In this document: one piece after another, positions 24,705 through 32,686 of the stretch
Layout: each line of letters begins with the position of its first letter
Position numbering within the stretch: the first letter of the stretch is position 1
Assembly (NCBI GenBank): GCA_964510785.1
Contig: CAZECM010000001.1
Coordinates: 1-64,000 of the forward strand
From: JAAYZM01 sp964510785
Lineage (GTDB): Bacteria > Actinomycetota > Actinomycetes > Actinomycetales > Cellulomonadaceae
Direction: 5' to 3'
DNA length: 64,000 nucleotides
Position numbers and translations under genes: made by a program
The notes under the pieces: generated by a model
The model's database searches: none
The model's input: only the letters and a program-made list of their open reading frames with translations
What the model was told of the DNA's origin: nothing

Positions 24705-25697
24705 TCAGGGCACCGGCACGGCGGCGAACACGGAGTCGATGAGCGACTCGGGCGACACGTTGTCTGCGAGGGCGTCGAAGGTGCGCACGATGCGGTGTCG
24801 CAGCACGGAGTACGCGAGGACCCGTACGTCGTCCGGAGTCGCGTGCGAGCGGCCGTCCTGGAGCGCCACGGCCTGGGCCACACGCATGAGGGCGATCGAG
24901 CCACGCGGGCTCGCACCGACGCGCACGTGCTGCTCGAGCCCGGGAACCGCCGTCGGCCCCTGCAACCGCGTCGTGTTCACGATGTCCACGATGTACTTGC
25001 GCACCGACGCGTCGACGTACACCTGGTCCACGAGCCCCTGCAGCCAGGACACCTCCTCGAGGCTCAGCGGCTCCGAGGTGAGTGGCGCGGCCTGGCGGCC
25101 GTCGGAGATGCGGTTGAGGATCTCGACCTCCTCCGTGGGCGCGGGGTAGGTGATGACCTCCTTGATGAGGAAGCGGTCCATCTGCGCCTCGGGGAGCACG
25201 TAGGTGCCCTCCTCCTCGATGGGGTTCTGCGTCGCGAGCACCATGAACGGGCTCGGCACGGGGTAGATCTCCCCGGCGATCGACGTCTGGCGCTCGGCCA
25301 TCGCCTCGAGCATCGCCGACTGCGTCTTGGCGCTCGAGCGGTTGATCTCGTCGAGCAGCACCACGTTGGCGTGCACGGGCCCGAGCTGGGTCGAGAACTC
25401 CGAGGTGCCGTAGTTGAACACCTGCGTGCCGACGATGTCGTTGGGCATGAGGTCCGGCGTGCACTGGATGCGGTGGAAGCTGCCGGAGATCGCGCCCGCG
25501 AGCGTCTGCGCCGCCGTGGTCTTCGCGAGGCCCGGTACCGACTCGAGCAGGATGTGCCCCGAGCAGATGAGCGTCGAGACCATCGCACGGCGCAGCGCGG
25601 CCTGTCCCACGACGCGCTGGCGGAAGAACGCGTCGATGCGCGCCACGAGCTCGACGGCGCGCTCGCGGTCCTTCATGGTCACGGTGTCCTTGGTCAT
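24705..25697 (-). CDS. MoxR-family AAA+ ATPase (second copy)
   Basis: 330 residues from ATG; an internal ATG seven codons later (MKDRER) is an alternative. AAA+ motifs: Walker A ESVPGLAKT, RIQCTPDLMPNDIVG, Walker B VVLLDEINRSSAKT, sensor I LATQNPIEEEGTYVLPEAQMD, sensor II region GASPRGSIALMR. First gene of the leftward Bat-type operon. The Walker A has Ala in place of the Gly found in the other copy (PGLAKT vs PGLGKT); both forms occur in MoxR proteins. Confidence 0.94.
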   Translation of the reverse strand: MTKDTVTMKDRERAVELVARIDAFFRQRVVGQAALRRAMVSTLICSGHILLESVPGLAKTTAAQTLAGAISGSFHRIQCTPDLMPNDIVGTQVFNYGTSEFSTQLGPVHANVVLLDEINRSSAKTQSAMLEAMAERQTSIAGEIYPVPSPFMVLATQNPIEEEGTYVLPEAQMDRFLIKEVITYPAPTEEVEILNRISDGRQAAPLTSEPLSLEEVSWLQGLVDQVYVDASVRKYIVDIVNTTRLQGPTAVPGLEQHVRVGASPRGSIALMRVAQAVALQDGRSHATPDDVRVLAYSVLRHRIVRTFDALADNVSPESLIDSVFAAVPVP

Positions 25698-25947
25698 GCG
25701 GGCGAGTATCTCAGCCGGGCACCCCCGCCCGCCCCTCCTGTCCGTCCGCGCACTCCTTGGTAGATAGATGACATAACGTCGCTCAACCTCGGCGTGTCGC
25801 CCGGCGTGTCGGCGTGCAGGGCTTCACTTCTGTACCAAGCAGTGCGCGGACGGCCCAGGGTGGACGGTCAGGGGCGGGCGGCTAGGGGCGGGCGGCCGGG
25901 TGCGGACGGCCGGCGGGGGTTCGCCGGGGCGGGCCTAGGCTGGGCGC
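25698..25947. promoter_or_regulatory. Divergent intergenic region between MoxR operon and CopD-CtaG gene
   Basis: About 250 bases without a gene. The AT-richer patch TAGATAGATGACATAACG (25761-25778) is the best place for the leftward promoter. CTCGGCGTGTCGCCCGGCGTG (25788-25808) resembles a segment at 33602-33622 (two differences in 21). The right half is a run of GGGCGGGCGG-like repeats leading to the GTG of the next gene. Confidence 0.4.
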
Positions 25948-27954
25948 GTGCTTGGGCGAGGGTGGTTCTGGGCGGCGGGCCGGCTCGCCGTGCTGCTCGT
26001 GGCCGCCGTGGTCGCCGCGCTCGCGGCCGTGTGGTTCTCCGGTGCCGCGCTGCCGCTCGCGCTCGGCGACCCGGGCGCGTTCGTCCGGTGGGGCACCCCG
26101 GTGGTCAGCGCGCTGCGCAACCTCCTCGCGGCGGGGGTGGTGGGCAGCCTGGTGCTCGCCGTCGGCGTCCTGCCTCGCAAGGCCGAAGCACCCGGCCCGC
26201 GGCAGACCGCCGAGGTCGACGGGCGCGCCTATCCCACGGCACTTCTCCTCGCGGGCGGCTTCGCCGTGGCGTGGACCCTCGTGGGCGCGCTCCACCTCGC
26301 GCTCACGTACGCGCGCGCCGGGCGGACCCGCCTCGACGACCCGACGTTCGGCGACCAGCTCCTCTCCTTCGCCACCGAGGTCACGCTCGGGCGGTCGCTG
26401 CTCGCCACCGTGATCATCGCCGCGTGCGTGGCCGTGCTCGCGCTCGCGGTCGCGACCCCGACCGGTGCGGCATGGACGCTCGCGCTCGCGGTGAGCGCGT
26501 TCGCGTTCCAGTCCGCCACGGGCCACGCCTCGCAGAACTCCTCGCACGAGCTCGCGCTGTCCTCGCTGTTCCTGCACCTGCTCGGGGCGGCGGTATGGAT
26601 CGGGGCGCTGCTCGGGCTCGCGCTGCTCGCGGGGCGGCTCGGACGGGACGTGGCCCCCGCGGTGCGACGGTTCTCGGTGCTCGCGGGGTGGTGCCTGGTC
26701 GCCGTCGGCGTCTCCGGGATCGTCAGCGCCGTGCTCCGCGTCGGCACGCTCGAGGACCTCGGCTCGCGGTACGGGCTGCTCGTGCTCGCCAAGGTGGTGC
26801 TGCTCGCGGTGCTCGGTGCGATCGGGCTCGCCCACCGGCTCGCGGTGGTGCGGCGGCTCGAGGAGGGCGGCCGGGTGCGCGTGCTGCTGTGGCGGCTCGT
26901 CGTCGTCGAGCTCGCCGTCATGGGCGCCGTCTCCGGCGTCGCCTCGGCCCTCGCCTCGACGCCCACCCCGGTACCGGACTTACCCCCCGCCGCACCCACG
27001 CCGGCCCAGATCGTCACGGGCCACCTCCTGCCACCTGAGCTGACCTTCGCGCAGTGGTTCGTGCAGTGGCGTTGGGACGTGCTCATCGCGTTCGGGTGTG
27101 CCGCGGCGCTGTTCGTCTACCTGCGCTGGGTGGTGCGGTTGCACCGGCGCGGGGACGCGTGGCCCGTGGGGCGCACGGTGAGCTGGGTGCTCGGCGTCGT
27201 CGTTCTCGTCTGGACGGGCAACGGCGGGCCCGCGATGTACGGGCACATCCTGTTCAGCACGCACATGGTGCAGCACATGGTGCTCGCGATGGTGATCCCG
27301 CTGTTCCTCGTGCTGGGCGCGCCCGTGACCCTCGCGATGCGCGCCCTGCCCGCGCGCCACGACGGCGGCCGCGGCCCGCGGGAGTGGATCCTGACCATCG
27401 TGCACTCGCGGTACGGGCAGCTCTTCGCCCACCCCGTGGTCGCGGCAGTGAACTTCGCTGGCTCGATGTTCGTCTTCTACTACTCCCCCGCGTTCGAGTT
27501 TGCCCTGCGCACCTATGCCGGGCACCTCGCGATGACGGTGCACTTCCTGCTCGCGGGGTACTTCTTCGCCAACGCGCTCGTGGGGATCGACCCGGGGCCG
27601 CGACGCATCGGCTACCCGCAGCGGCTGCTCCTGCTGTTCGCGACCATGGCGTTCCACGCGTTCTTCGGGGTGGCGCTCATGTCCGGCGAGCTGCTGCTCG
27701 TGCCGGACTGGTTCGGGCTGCTCGGCCGCGACTGGGGGCCGTCCGCGATCGTGGACCAGCAACGCGGTGGCGCGCTCGCGTGGGGGATCGGCGAGATCCC
27801 CGTGCTCGCGCTCGCGGTGCTCGTGGCGATCTCCTGGACGCGCGACGACGAACGCACCGCCCGACGCCGCGACCGCAAGGTCGAGCGCGACGGCGACATC
27901 GAGATGGACGAGTACAACGCGATGCTCGAGCGGCTCGGGCGCGGGGAGCGCTGA
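25948..27954 (+). CDS. CopD-CtaG fusion membrane protein (copper handling / cytochrome oxidase assembly)
   Basis: 668 residues, GTG start. About fourteen membrane helices. The first ~360 residues are a CopD-like copper resistance domain (helices with ATGHASQNSSHELALS and FLHLLGAAVWIGALLGLALL, the latter the conserved His-containing helix). The last ~270 are a caa3-type CtaG domain: HILFSTHMVQHMVLAMVIPLFLVLGAP, LAMTVHFLLAGYFFAN, FHAFFGVALMSG. The fusion is common in actinobacteria and is thought to bring copper across the membrane for cytochrome c oxidase. It is followed by a charged cytoplasmic tail. Single gene. Confidence 0.92.
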   Translation: MLGRGWFWAAGRLAVLLVAAVVAALAAVWFSGAALPLALGDPGAFVRWGTPVVSALRNLLAAGVVGSLVLAVGVLPRKAEAPGPRQTAEVDGRAYPTALLLAGGFAVAWTLVGALHLALTYARAGRTRLDDPTFGDQLLSFATEVTLGRSLLATVIIAACVAVLALAVATPTGAAWTLALAVSAFAFQSATGHASQNSSHELALSSLFLHLLGAAVWIGALLGLALLAGRLGRDVAPAVRRFSVLAGWCLVAVGVSGIVSAVLRVGTLEDLGSRYGLLVLAKVVLLAVLGAIGLAHRLAVVRRLEEGGRVRVLLWRLVVVELAVMGAVSGVASALASTPTPVPDLPPAAPTPAQIVTGHLLPPELTFAQWFVQWRWDVLIAFGCAAALFVYLRWVVRLHRRGDAWPVGRTVSWVLGVVVLVWTGNGGPAMYGHILFSTHMVQHMVLAMVIPLFLVLGAPVTLAMRALPARHDGGRGPREWILTIVHSRYGQLFAHPVVAAVNFAGSMFVFYYSPAFEFALRTYAGHLAMTVHFLLAGYFFANALVGIDPGPRRIGYPQRLLLLFATMAFHAFFGVALMSGELLLVPDWFGLLGRDWGPSAIVDQQRGGALAWGIGEIPVLALAVLVAISWTRDDERTARRRDRKVERDGDIEMDEYNAMLERLGRGER

Positions 27955-28054
27955 CGGCTGGTCGCGATGTCGGTACTTGCTGCCATCATCGGAGGGTGTT
28001 CACCCCACGCCGCCTCCACCTGCGAGGTGGACCCTGAAAGGCGACGAAGCGCGC

Positions 28055-28393
28055 GTGGTCGCGGCCTTCTGCACCTGGCTCGTTGCGCGCGGCTGGGAGG
28101 TCTCCACAGAGGTCGACTTCTGCGATGTCGTTGCGGTGCGTGACGACCACACCATCTACGCCGAGGCCAAGGGGCGCACGGCGGCCATCGGGCTGGACGT
28201 GGACACGATGTACGGGCAGGTCTTGCGGCGTATGGCCGTCGCGGCAGACCGCAGCACCCGGTTCGGGATCGTCGTTCCGAGTGAGGCACGAGCGGCGGCG
28301 CTCAGAGTCCCGAAGGCGGTCCGGTCGGCTCTCCGCATCGACGTCTACGTCATCGACGTGGACGGCGGCGTCGAAGAGATATCTGCCCCGTAG
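28055..28393 (+). CDS. Small PD-(D/E)XK-nuclease-fold-like protein
   Basis: 112 residues if started at GTG 28055; the frame is open upstream, and TTG (27977) or CTG (28034, with GAGG six bases before it) are other candidate starts, so the N-terminus is uncertain. The segment FCDVVAVRDDHTIYAEAKGRT has the D-x(n)-E-x-K pattern of the PD-(D/E)XK fold, followed by GLDVDTMYGQVLRRM with the Gln often found after that motif. It continues VYVIDVDGGVEEI. No methyltransferase or helicase is nearby, so it is not a recognisable restriction system. Probable DNA-related or regulatory protein; fold assignment is by motif only. Confidence 0.62.
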   Translation: MVAAFCTWLVARGWEVSTEVDFCDVVAVRDDHTIYAEAKGRTAAIGLDVDTMYGQVLRRMAVAADRSTRFGIVVPSEARAAALRVPKAVRSALRIDVYVIDVDGGVEEISAP

Positions 28394-28555
28394 CCTGCGC
28401 GGTGGTGACCCGTAACCATCAAGGTCCCATCCGGGCAAGGTGAGTTGCCCAGTCCTGATTGCGGCGCGGAACCATCCTGCGATGACGTCTCGCACGACTC
28501 GAGCTTCAGCGAACGAGCGGGCAGCGTCGAACTCGCTCCGGTAGGTTCTGCGCCC

Positions 28556-29209
28556 ATGGGATTCTTCGGGCGAGGTGACAAGGACGAGACGGCGCAGGCC
28601 GACGACGGCGGACGCGAGGCGATCGCCGCCTTCTGGGACTGGTGGTCGACCGGCGGCAAGGCGGAGGCCGCGGAGCTGTTCGCGGGCCGCGGCGACCAGG
28701 AGCGCTTCGACGCCTTCGGTGAGGCGCTCGGCACCCGGGTGCGCGCGATCGCCGACCTCGCCGTGGCGACCGGGCCGGGGCATGACGCGAAGCACTGCCT
28801 CGTCCTGACCGCGGGCGGCGACCCGGTCCTGCGCGACGTCGCGGCCCGTTGGCTCGCCGCCGCCCCGCCCGTCGACGAGGACTTCGAGTATGCCGACCAC
28901 CGCCAGGCCCACCCCGACCCCACGAGCCTGACGCTGCGCTTCGAGGGCGGTGAGCTCGACCTCGCGTCGACCACCGTCGTTGCCGTGCCCGAGCCGCCCA
29001 GGGTCCACGTCCAGGTCGCCCACCCGCAGTTCGCGGCGCTGCCGGAGGAGGACCGCGGCCAGGTGACCTTCCTCTTCCTCGACGCGGTGCTCGGCGAGCG
29101 CGTGGTGGAGGAGCGCATCGGCGAGATCGCGTGGGTCGCATCGCACGACGACGGCGTGACGCCGGTCGGCCTGCTCGAGCTGCCCGGGATCGTCGCCGCC
29201 GCGAACTGA
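28556..29209 (+). CDS. Conserved hypothetical protein
   Basis: 217 residues, ATG giving MGFFGRGDKDE. A soluble acidic protein: REAIAAFWDWWSTGGKAEAAE helix at the start, then alternating strands and helices (HDAKHCLVLTAGGDP, HVQVAHPQFAALPEEDRGQ, VTFLFLDAVLGERVVE). No catalytic motif or signal. Similar proteins without assigned function are found in actinobacteria. It stands alone, with a 162-base gap upstream and the hairpin repeat copy B downstream. Confidence 0.72.
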   Translation: MGFFGRGDKDETAQADDGGREAIAAFWDWWSTGGKAEAAELFAGRGDQERFDAFGEALGTRVRAIADLAVATGPGHDAKHCLVLTAGGDPVLRDVAARWLAAAPPVDEDFEYADHRQAHPDPTSLTLRFEGGELDLASTTVVAVPEPPRVHVQVAHPQFAALPEEDRGQVTFLFLDAVLGERVVEERIGEIAWVASHDDGVTPVGLLELPGIVAAAN

Positions 29210-29258
29210 GCCCTGCTGCGCTGCCCACCCGCCGGCCGCCTCTGCTCGGCTGGTTGCT

Positions 29259-29295
29259 TGAAGGGTTGCGCACGCCATCCGTGCGCAACCCCTCA
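29259..29295. repeat. Dispersed hairpin repeat, copy B
   Basis: GGGTTGCGCAC (29263-29273) and GTGCGCAACCC (29281-29291) form a perfect 11-bp stem with loop GCCATCC. The 5' flank CTTGAA and the CATCCGTGCGCA core match copy A at 15936-15974. Lies between two genes on the plus strand and may end the upstream transcript. Confidence 0.7.
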
Positions 29296-29320
29296 ACCCT
29301 GGCCGCCATGAGGTGCCCGA

Positions 29321-29350
29321 TGCGCAACATACTGCGCGTATGTGAGATAA
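29321..29350 (+). promoter_or_regulatory. Palindromic operator in the promoter of the nucleotidyltransferase gene
   Basis: ACATAC-TGCGC-GTATGT (29327-29343) is a perfect 6+6 inverted repeat directly upstream of GATAAA (29345-29350), a plausible -10, with TGCGCA (29321) as a weak -35 at suitable distance. The gene starts 29 bases after this -10. Position suits autorepression by the wHTH protein encoded there. Confidence 0.5.
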
Positions 29351-29378
29351 ACTGAGCACATCGACGAGAGGTGCCCTC

Positions 29379-30002
29379 ATGTACTGGCGAAGCCCGGAAC
29401 GAGTCTTCGGAGCTGATCTCACGCCTTTGGTTCTCAAGGCGTTGTGGGGGGCGAACCAACCGATGACGGGCCGTCAGGTCGCGCGCGTGGCCGGTGGATC
29501 GGCGAACGGGGTCGGCCATGTGCTGAGTCGACTCGCGGCACAAGGTCTGGTGTCTCAGGTAACTGTCGGCGCTTCCTACTTGTACGAGATCAACCGCGAC
29601 CACCTGATGTTCGAGGCAATCGACGGCGCCTTTCGTCTCGCGGATCCATGGCGGCGCCTGACAGCGCGTGTGCTCGCCTTCGTCGGCGACCGAGAACTGA
29701 CTGATCACCTGAGCATCGCGGTCTACGGATCGGTCGCCCGCGGCGACGCCGAGCTCGACTCCGACATCGATCTCTTGGTGATCGTTCAGCGCATCGACGA
29801 GCAGGCCGAGCAGTTTCGCAGCGACCTCGCAGCGGCTGTCCGCACGTGGACGGGCCAGGCCGCCGGCATCTATCTCACGACGCCGACCTTGCTCACACGG
29901 GCGGTGTCAGAGGGGGATCCGATCATTGAGTCGTTTCGAGCGGACGCGGTCACGATCGCAGGGCCGCCGGTCAGCGACTACCTGGAAGACGAGCATCCAT
30001 GA
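29379..30002 (+). CDS. Winged-helix nucleotidyltransferase (MNT-type), putative antitoxin
   Basis: 207 residues from ATG, GAGAGG upstream. Residues ~1-75 form a winged helix (TGRQVARVAGGSANGVGHVLSRLAAQGLV, wing SYLYEINRDH). Residues ~100-185 form a minimal nucleotidyltransferase: GSVARGDAELDSDIDLLVI with the GS motif and the DxD metal aspartates, and a later VRTWTG. MNT proteins paired with HEPN proteins act as antitoxins that adenylylate the toxin. The ATGA overlap with the next gene fits such a pair, and the wHTH and palindromic promoter fit autoregulation. Base composition here is lower in GC than the surroundings, suggesting recent acquisition. Confidence 0.78.
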   Translation: MYWRSPERVFGADLTPLVLKALWGANQPMTGRQVARVAGGSANGVGHVLSRLAAQGLVSQVTVGASYLYEINRDHLMFEAIDGAFRLADPWRRLTARVLAFVGDRELTDHLSIAVYGSVARGDAELDSDIDLLVIVQRIDEQAEQFRSDLAAAVRTWTGQAAGIYLTTPTLLTRAVSEGDPIIESFRADAVTIAGPPVSDYLEDEHP

Positions 30003-30415
30003 CACCACCAAAGGGTCTGCCGCGCACGAGGCCGATCACCGCGGGAGAGATTCGCGTGCGGGCGGCGACGGCACGCAAGTATCTGGAGGTGAGCGAGCTC
30101 GTGCTGGGAGAGGAGCTGGCCGAGCGGCAGGTTGCCGGTGGTCTCGCAGTGCTCGCCGCGATTGCCGCCTCAGACGCGATCTGCGGCATTGCACTCGGTG
30201 TGAACGCGCGCGGGCAGGACCATGACCAGGCGCCCGAGCTGTTGCGCACGGTACAGCCCGACGGCCCCGAGCTCGCCAAGAGGCTGGCCCATGCTCTGGA
30301 GCACAAGGCGGTCGCACACTATGGGACGTCATACCTCTCCGACGCGACAGTGCGAAGCATGGTTCGCCAGGCGACGTCACTCGTTGACGCGATGGATGCT
30401 CGCCTGCGCCAGTAG
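29999..30415 (+). CDS. Putative HEPN-like partner of the nucleotidyltransferase
   Basis: 138 residues, ATG in a 4-base overlap with the MNT gene. All-helical, with the size and helix pattern of HEPN proteins: ARKYLEVSELVLGEE, GGLAVLAAIAASDAICGIALG, then RGQDHDQAPELLRTV, and ALEHKAVAHYGTSYLSDATV near the end, a place where HEPN proteins have the R-x(4-6)-H site. I cannot find a textbook Rx4-6H; RGQDH and HKAVAHY are the nearest. If it is HEPN it would be an RNase toxin controlled by its neighbour. Assignment rests on context and helix pattern. Confidence 0.6.
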   Translation: MTPPKGLPRTRPITAGEIRVRAATARKYLEVSELVLGEELAERQVAGGLAVLAAIAASDAICGIALGVNARGQDHDQAPELLRTVQPDGPELAKRLAHALEHKAVAHYGTSYLSDATVRSMVRQATSLVDAMDARLRQ

Positions 30416-30504
30416 GCGGACTGCCGTCGTCGGCCAGGAGCGCGACGCGCGCCGCACCCGCGGTCCCGCCAGCCGGACGCGCTACGGCCCGGGCGGCACT
30501 CGCG

Positions 30505-32595
30505 GTGTTCACTGACAACGTGAGTGAACGACTTCCCCGCGTCCGCGCCTCCGAGCTCGAGGGCCGCGGCTGGCTCAACACCGGCGGGCGCGAGCTGAGC
30601 CTCGCCGAGCTGCGCGGCAAGATCGTGCTGCTCGACTTCTGGACGTTCTGCTGCATCAACTGCCTCCACGTGCTCGACGAGCTGCGCGAGCTCGAGGAGC
30701 AGTACCGCGACGTGCTCGTCGTCGTCGGCGTCCACTCGCCCAAGTTCGTGCACGAGGCGGACCCCGTCGCGCTCGCGGCCGCGGTCGACCGCTACGAGGT
30801 GCACCATCCCGTGCTCGACGACCCGGAGCTCGTCACGTGGTCCGCCTATACGGCGCGCGCCTGGCCCACGCTCGTGGTGATCGACCCCGAGGGCTACGTC
30901 GTGGCGCACATGGCCGGTGAGGGCCACAAGAACAACGTCGCCGTGCTGGTCCGTGAGCTGATCGCCGAGCACGAGGGGAAGGGCACGCTGCACCGCGGCG
31001 ACGGCCCGTACGTCCCGCCGACGCCGGCCGCCACCACGCTGCGCTTCCCCGCGAAGGCCATCCGGCTGTCGGGCGGCAACCTCCTCGTGGCCGACGCCGG
31101 GCACCACACCCTCACCGAGCTCGCGCCCGACGGCGAGACCCTCGTGCGCCGCATCGGCTCCGGAGGACGAGGATTGTCCGACGGCGGCCCGGAGGCGGCC
31201 CGGTTCAGCGAGCCGAACGGTCTGTGCCTGATCCCGGACGAGCTGCGCGCGCGCCTCGACGCGGACGTGCTCGTGGCCGACACCGTGAACCACGCGATCC
31301 GCGCCGTGCGGCTCGCCGACGGGTCGGTGCGCACCGTCGCCGGCACGGGCGAGCAGTTCATGGTGGGCGGCGCCGAGAACGTGCTGTCGCCCGCCGCGCC
31401 GCGCTTCGTCGCGCTCCCGGGCCTGCTGGGCGGGGTCGGGGTGGGTTCGTTCGGGGGCGGCGTGGCCGTGTCCGACGGCGGTCTCCTGGCCGACGGCGTT
31501 CCCCCCGGGAACGGTTCCCCCGGCGGACCGGACCGCTCCGGCGCCGACTACGACGGCGACCCCCTGCGCATCCGCCTGACCTCGCCGTGGGACGTGGCCT
31601 ACTCCGCCGAGCTCGGCGGCTTCGTGGTCGCGATGGCCGGCAACCACACGATCTGGCTCCTCGACGCAGGGCTGGGTCGCATCCGCCGCCTCGCGGGCAC
31701 CATGAACGAGGGCCTGCAGGACGGCCCGGGCGAGCAGGCGTGGTTCGCGCAGACGTCCGGACTCGCGGTCGGCGACGGCGGGCGCATCTGGCTCGCCGAC
31801 TCCGAGGTCTCCGCGCTGCGCTGGCTCGACCCGCTCGCGTCCGGTCCGGGTGCGGGTCGCGAGGTCGTGGCCAGCACCGCCGTCGGCGCGGGGCTGTTCG
31901 ACTTCGGTCACCGGGACGGGCCTGCGGACCAGGCGCTCCTGCAGCATCCGCTCGGGGTGGCGGTGCTGCCCGACGGGTCCGTGGTGGTCGCAGACACCTA
32001 CAACGGCGCGGTCCGCCGGTGGGCGCCGTCGTCGGCGGAAGGCACGGAGACGGGCGACCGCGGTGAGGTGACGACGCTCGCCCGCGGGCTGGCCGAACCG
32101 TCCGGGCTGCTCGTCGAGGTGGGTGAGGGCGGCGTGATCGACCTGCTCGTGGTCGAGTCGGCGGCGCACCGCATCACGCGGTTGCGGCTGCCCGCGAGGC
32201 TCGCCGGCGAGATCCTCGACGCGGGGGCGCACCGCACGCAGCGGCCCGTCTCGGAGATCGGCGCGGGCGAGGTGCTGCTCGACGTCGTGTTCACCCCGGC
32301 CGCAGGGCAGAAGTACGACGACCGCTATGGCCCCTCGACCCGGCTGCAGGTCTCCGCGTCACCGCCCGAGCTGCTCCTCGACGGCGCGGGCGACGAGATC
32401 GAGCTGCGGCGCACGCTGCGCATCAACCCCGACGTCGGCGAAGGGGTGCTGCACGTGACGGCGCAGGCGGCCTCGTGCGACGCGGACCCGGCGATCGAGT
32501 TCCCGGCGTGCCACCTCAACCAACAAGACTGGGGCGTCCCCGTCCGGATAGTCCCCGACGGCCCCGCAACCCTCGCCCTCCCCCTCTTGGGCTAG
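30505..32595 (+). CDS. Thioredoxin-like / NHL-repeat protein (NHLRC2-type)
   Basis: 696 residues from GTG 30505; a second GTG at 30520 is equally possible and neither has a clear ribosome site. Residues ~25-165 are a thioredoxin-like domain with the active-site-type motif FWTFCCINCLHVLDEL (CCINC) and cis-Pro loop AWPTLVVIDPEG. Residues ~185-600 are an NHL beta-propeller (NLLVADAGHHTLTEL, DVLVADTVNHAIRAVRL, SVVVADTYNGAVRRW), with a Gly-rich insertion at ~305-350. The C-terminal ~90 residues form a separate beta domain. Resembles animal NHLRC2 and bacterial homologues of unknown redox role; no signal peptide is visible. Confidence 0.88.
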   Translation: MFTDNVSERLPRVRASELEGRGWLNTGGRELSLAELRGKIVLLDFWTFCCINCLHVLDELRELEEQYRDVLVVVGVHSPKFVHEADPVALAAAVDRYEVHHPVLDDPELVTWSAYTARAWPTLVVIDPEGYVVAHMAGEGHKNNVAVLVRELIAEHEGKGTLHRGDGPYVPPTPAATTLRFPAKAIRLSGGNLLVADAGHHTLTELAPDGETLVRRIGSGGRGLSDGGPEAARFSEPNGLCLIPDELRARLDADVLVADTVNHAIRAVRLADGSVRTVAGTGEQFMVGGAENVLSPAAPRFVALPGLLGGVGVGSFGGGVAVSDGGLLADGVPPGNGSPGGPDRSGADYDGDPLRIRLTSPWDVAYSAELGGFVVAMAGNHTIWLLDAGLGRIRRLAGTMNEGLQDGPGEQAWFAQTSGLAVGDGGRIWLADSEVSALRWLDPLASGPGAGREVVASTAVGAGLFDFGHRDGPADQALLQHPLGVAVLPDGSVVVADTYNGAVRRWAPSSAEGTETGDRGEVTTLARGLAEPSGLLVEVGEGGVIDLLVVESAAHRITRLRLPARLAGEILDAGAHRTQRPVSEIGAGEVLLDVVFTPAAGQKYDDRYGPSTRLQVSASPPELLLDGAGDEIELRRTLRINPDVGEGVLHVTAQAASCDADPAIEFPACHLNQQDWGVPVRIVPDGPATLALPLLG

Positions 32596-32627
32596 CCCCA
32601 GCCCCGCGAGGAGGGTCGGAGGGCGCT

Positions 32628-32670
32628 GAGGTAGGTCCGTGGCGGCACTACCTCGCGCACTCGGACCTAC
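32628..32670. terminator. Bidirectional terminator-like overlapping inverted repeats
   Basis: Between two convergent genes. GTAGGTCCG (32631-32639) pairs with CGGACCTAC (32662-32670), and an alternative shorter stem GAGGTAG (32628-32634) pairs with CTACCTC (32648-32654). The two stems share bases, so they are mutually exclusive. No T-run. Confidence 0.55.
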
Positions 32671-32686
32671 GTCGCGGGAGGGTTCG

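Noticed and set aside
28394..28555. Remnant gene on the minus strand (translation RSEFDAARSFAEARVVRDVIA)
   Set aside because: Reads like protein but is short, has no start or stop of its own and no recognised family; cannot be supported.
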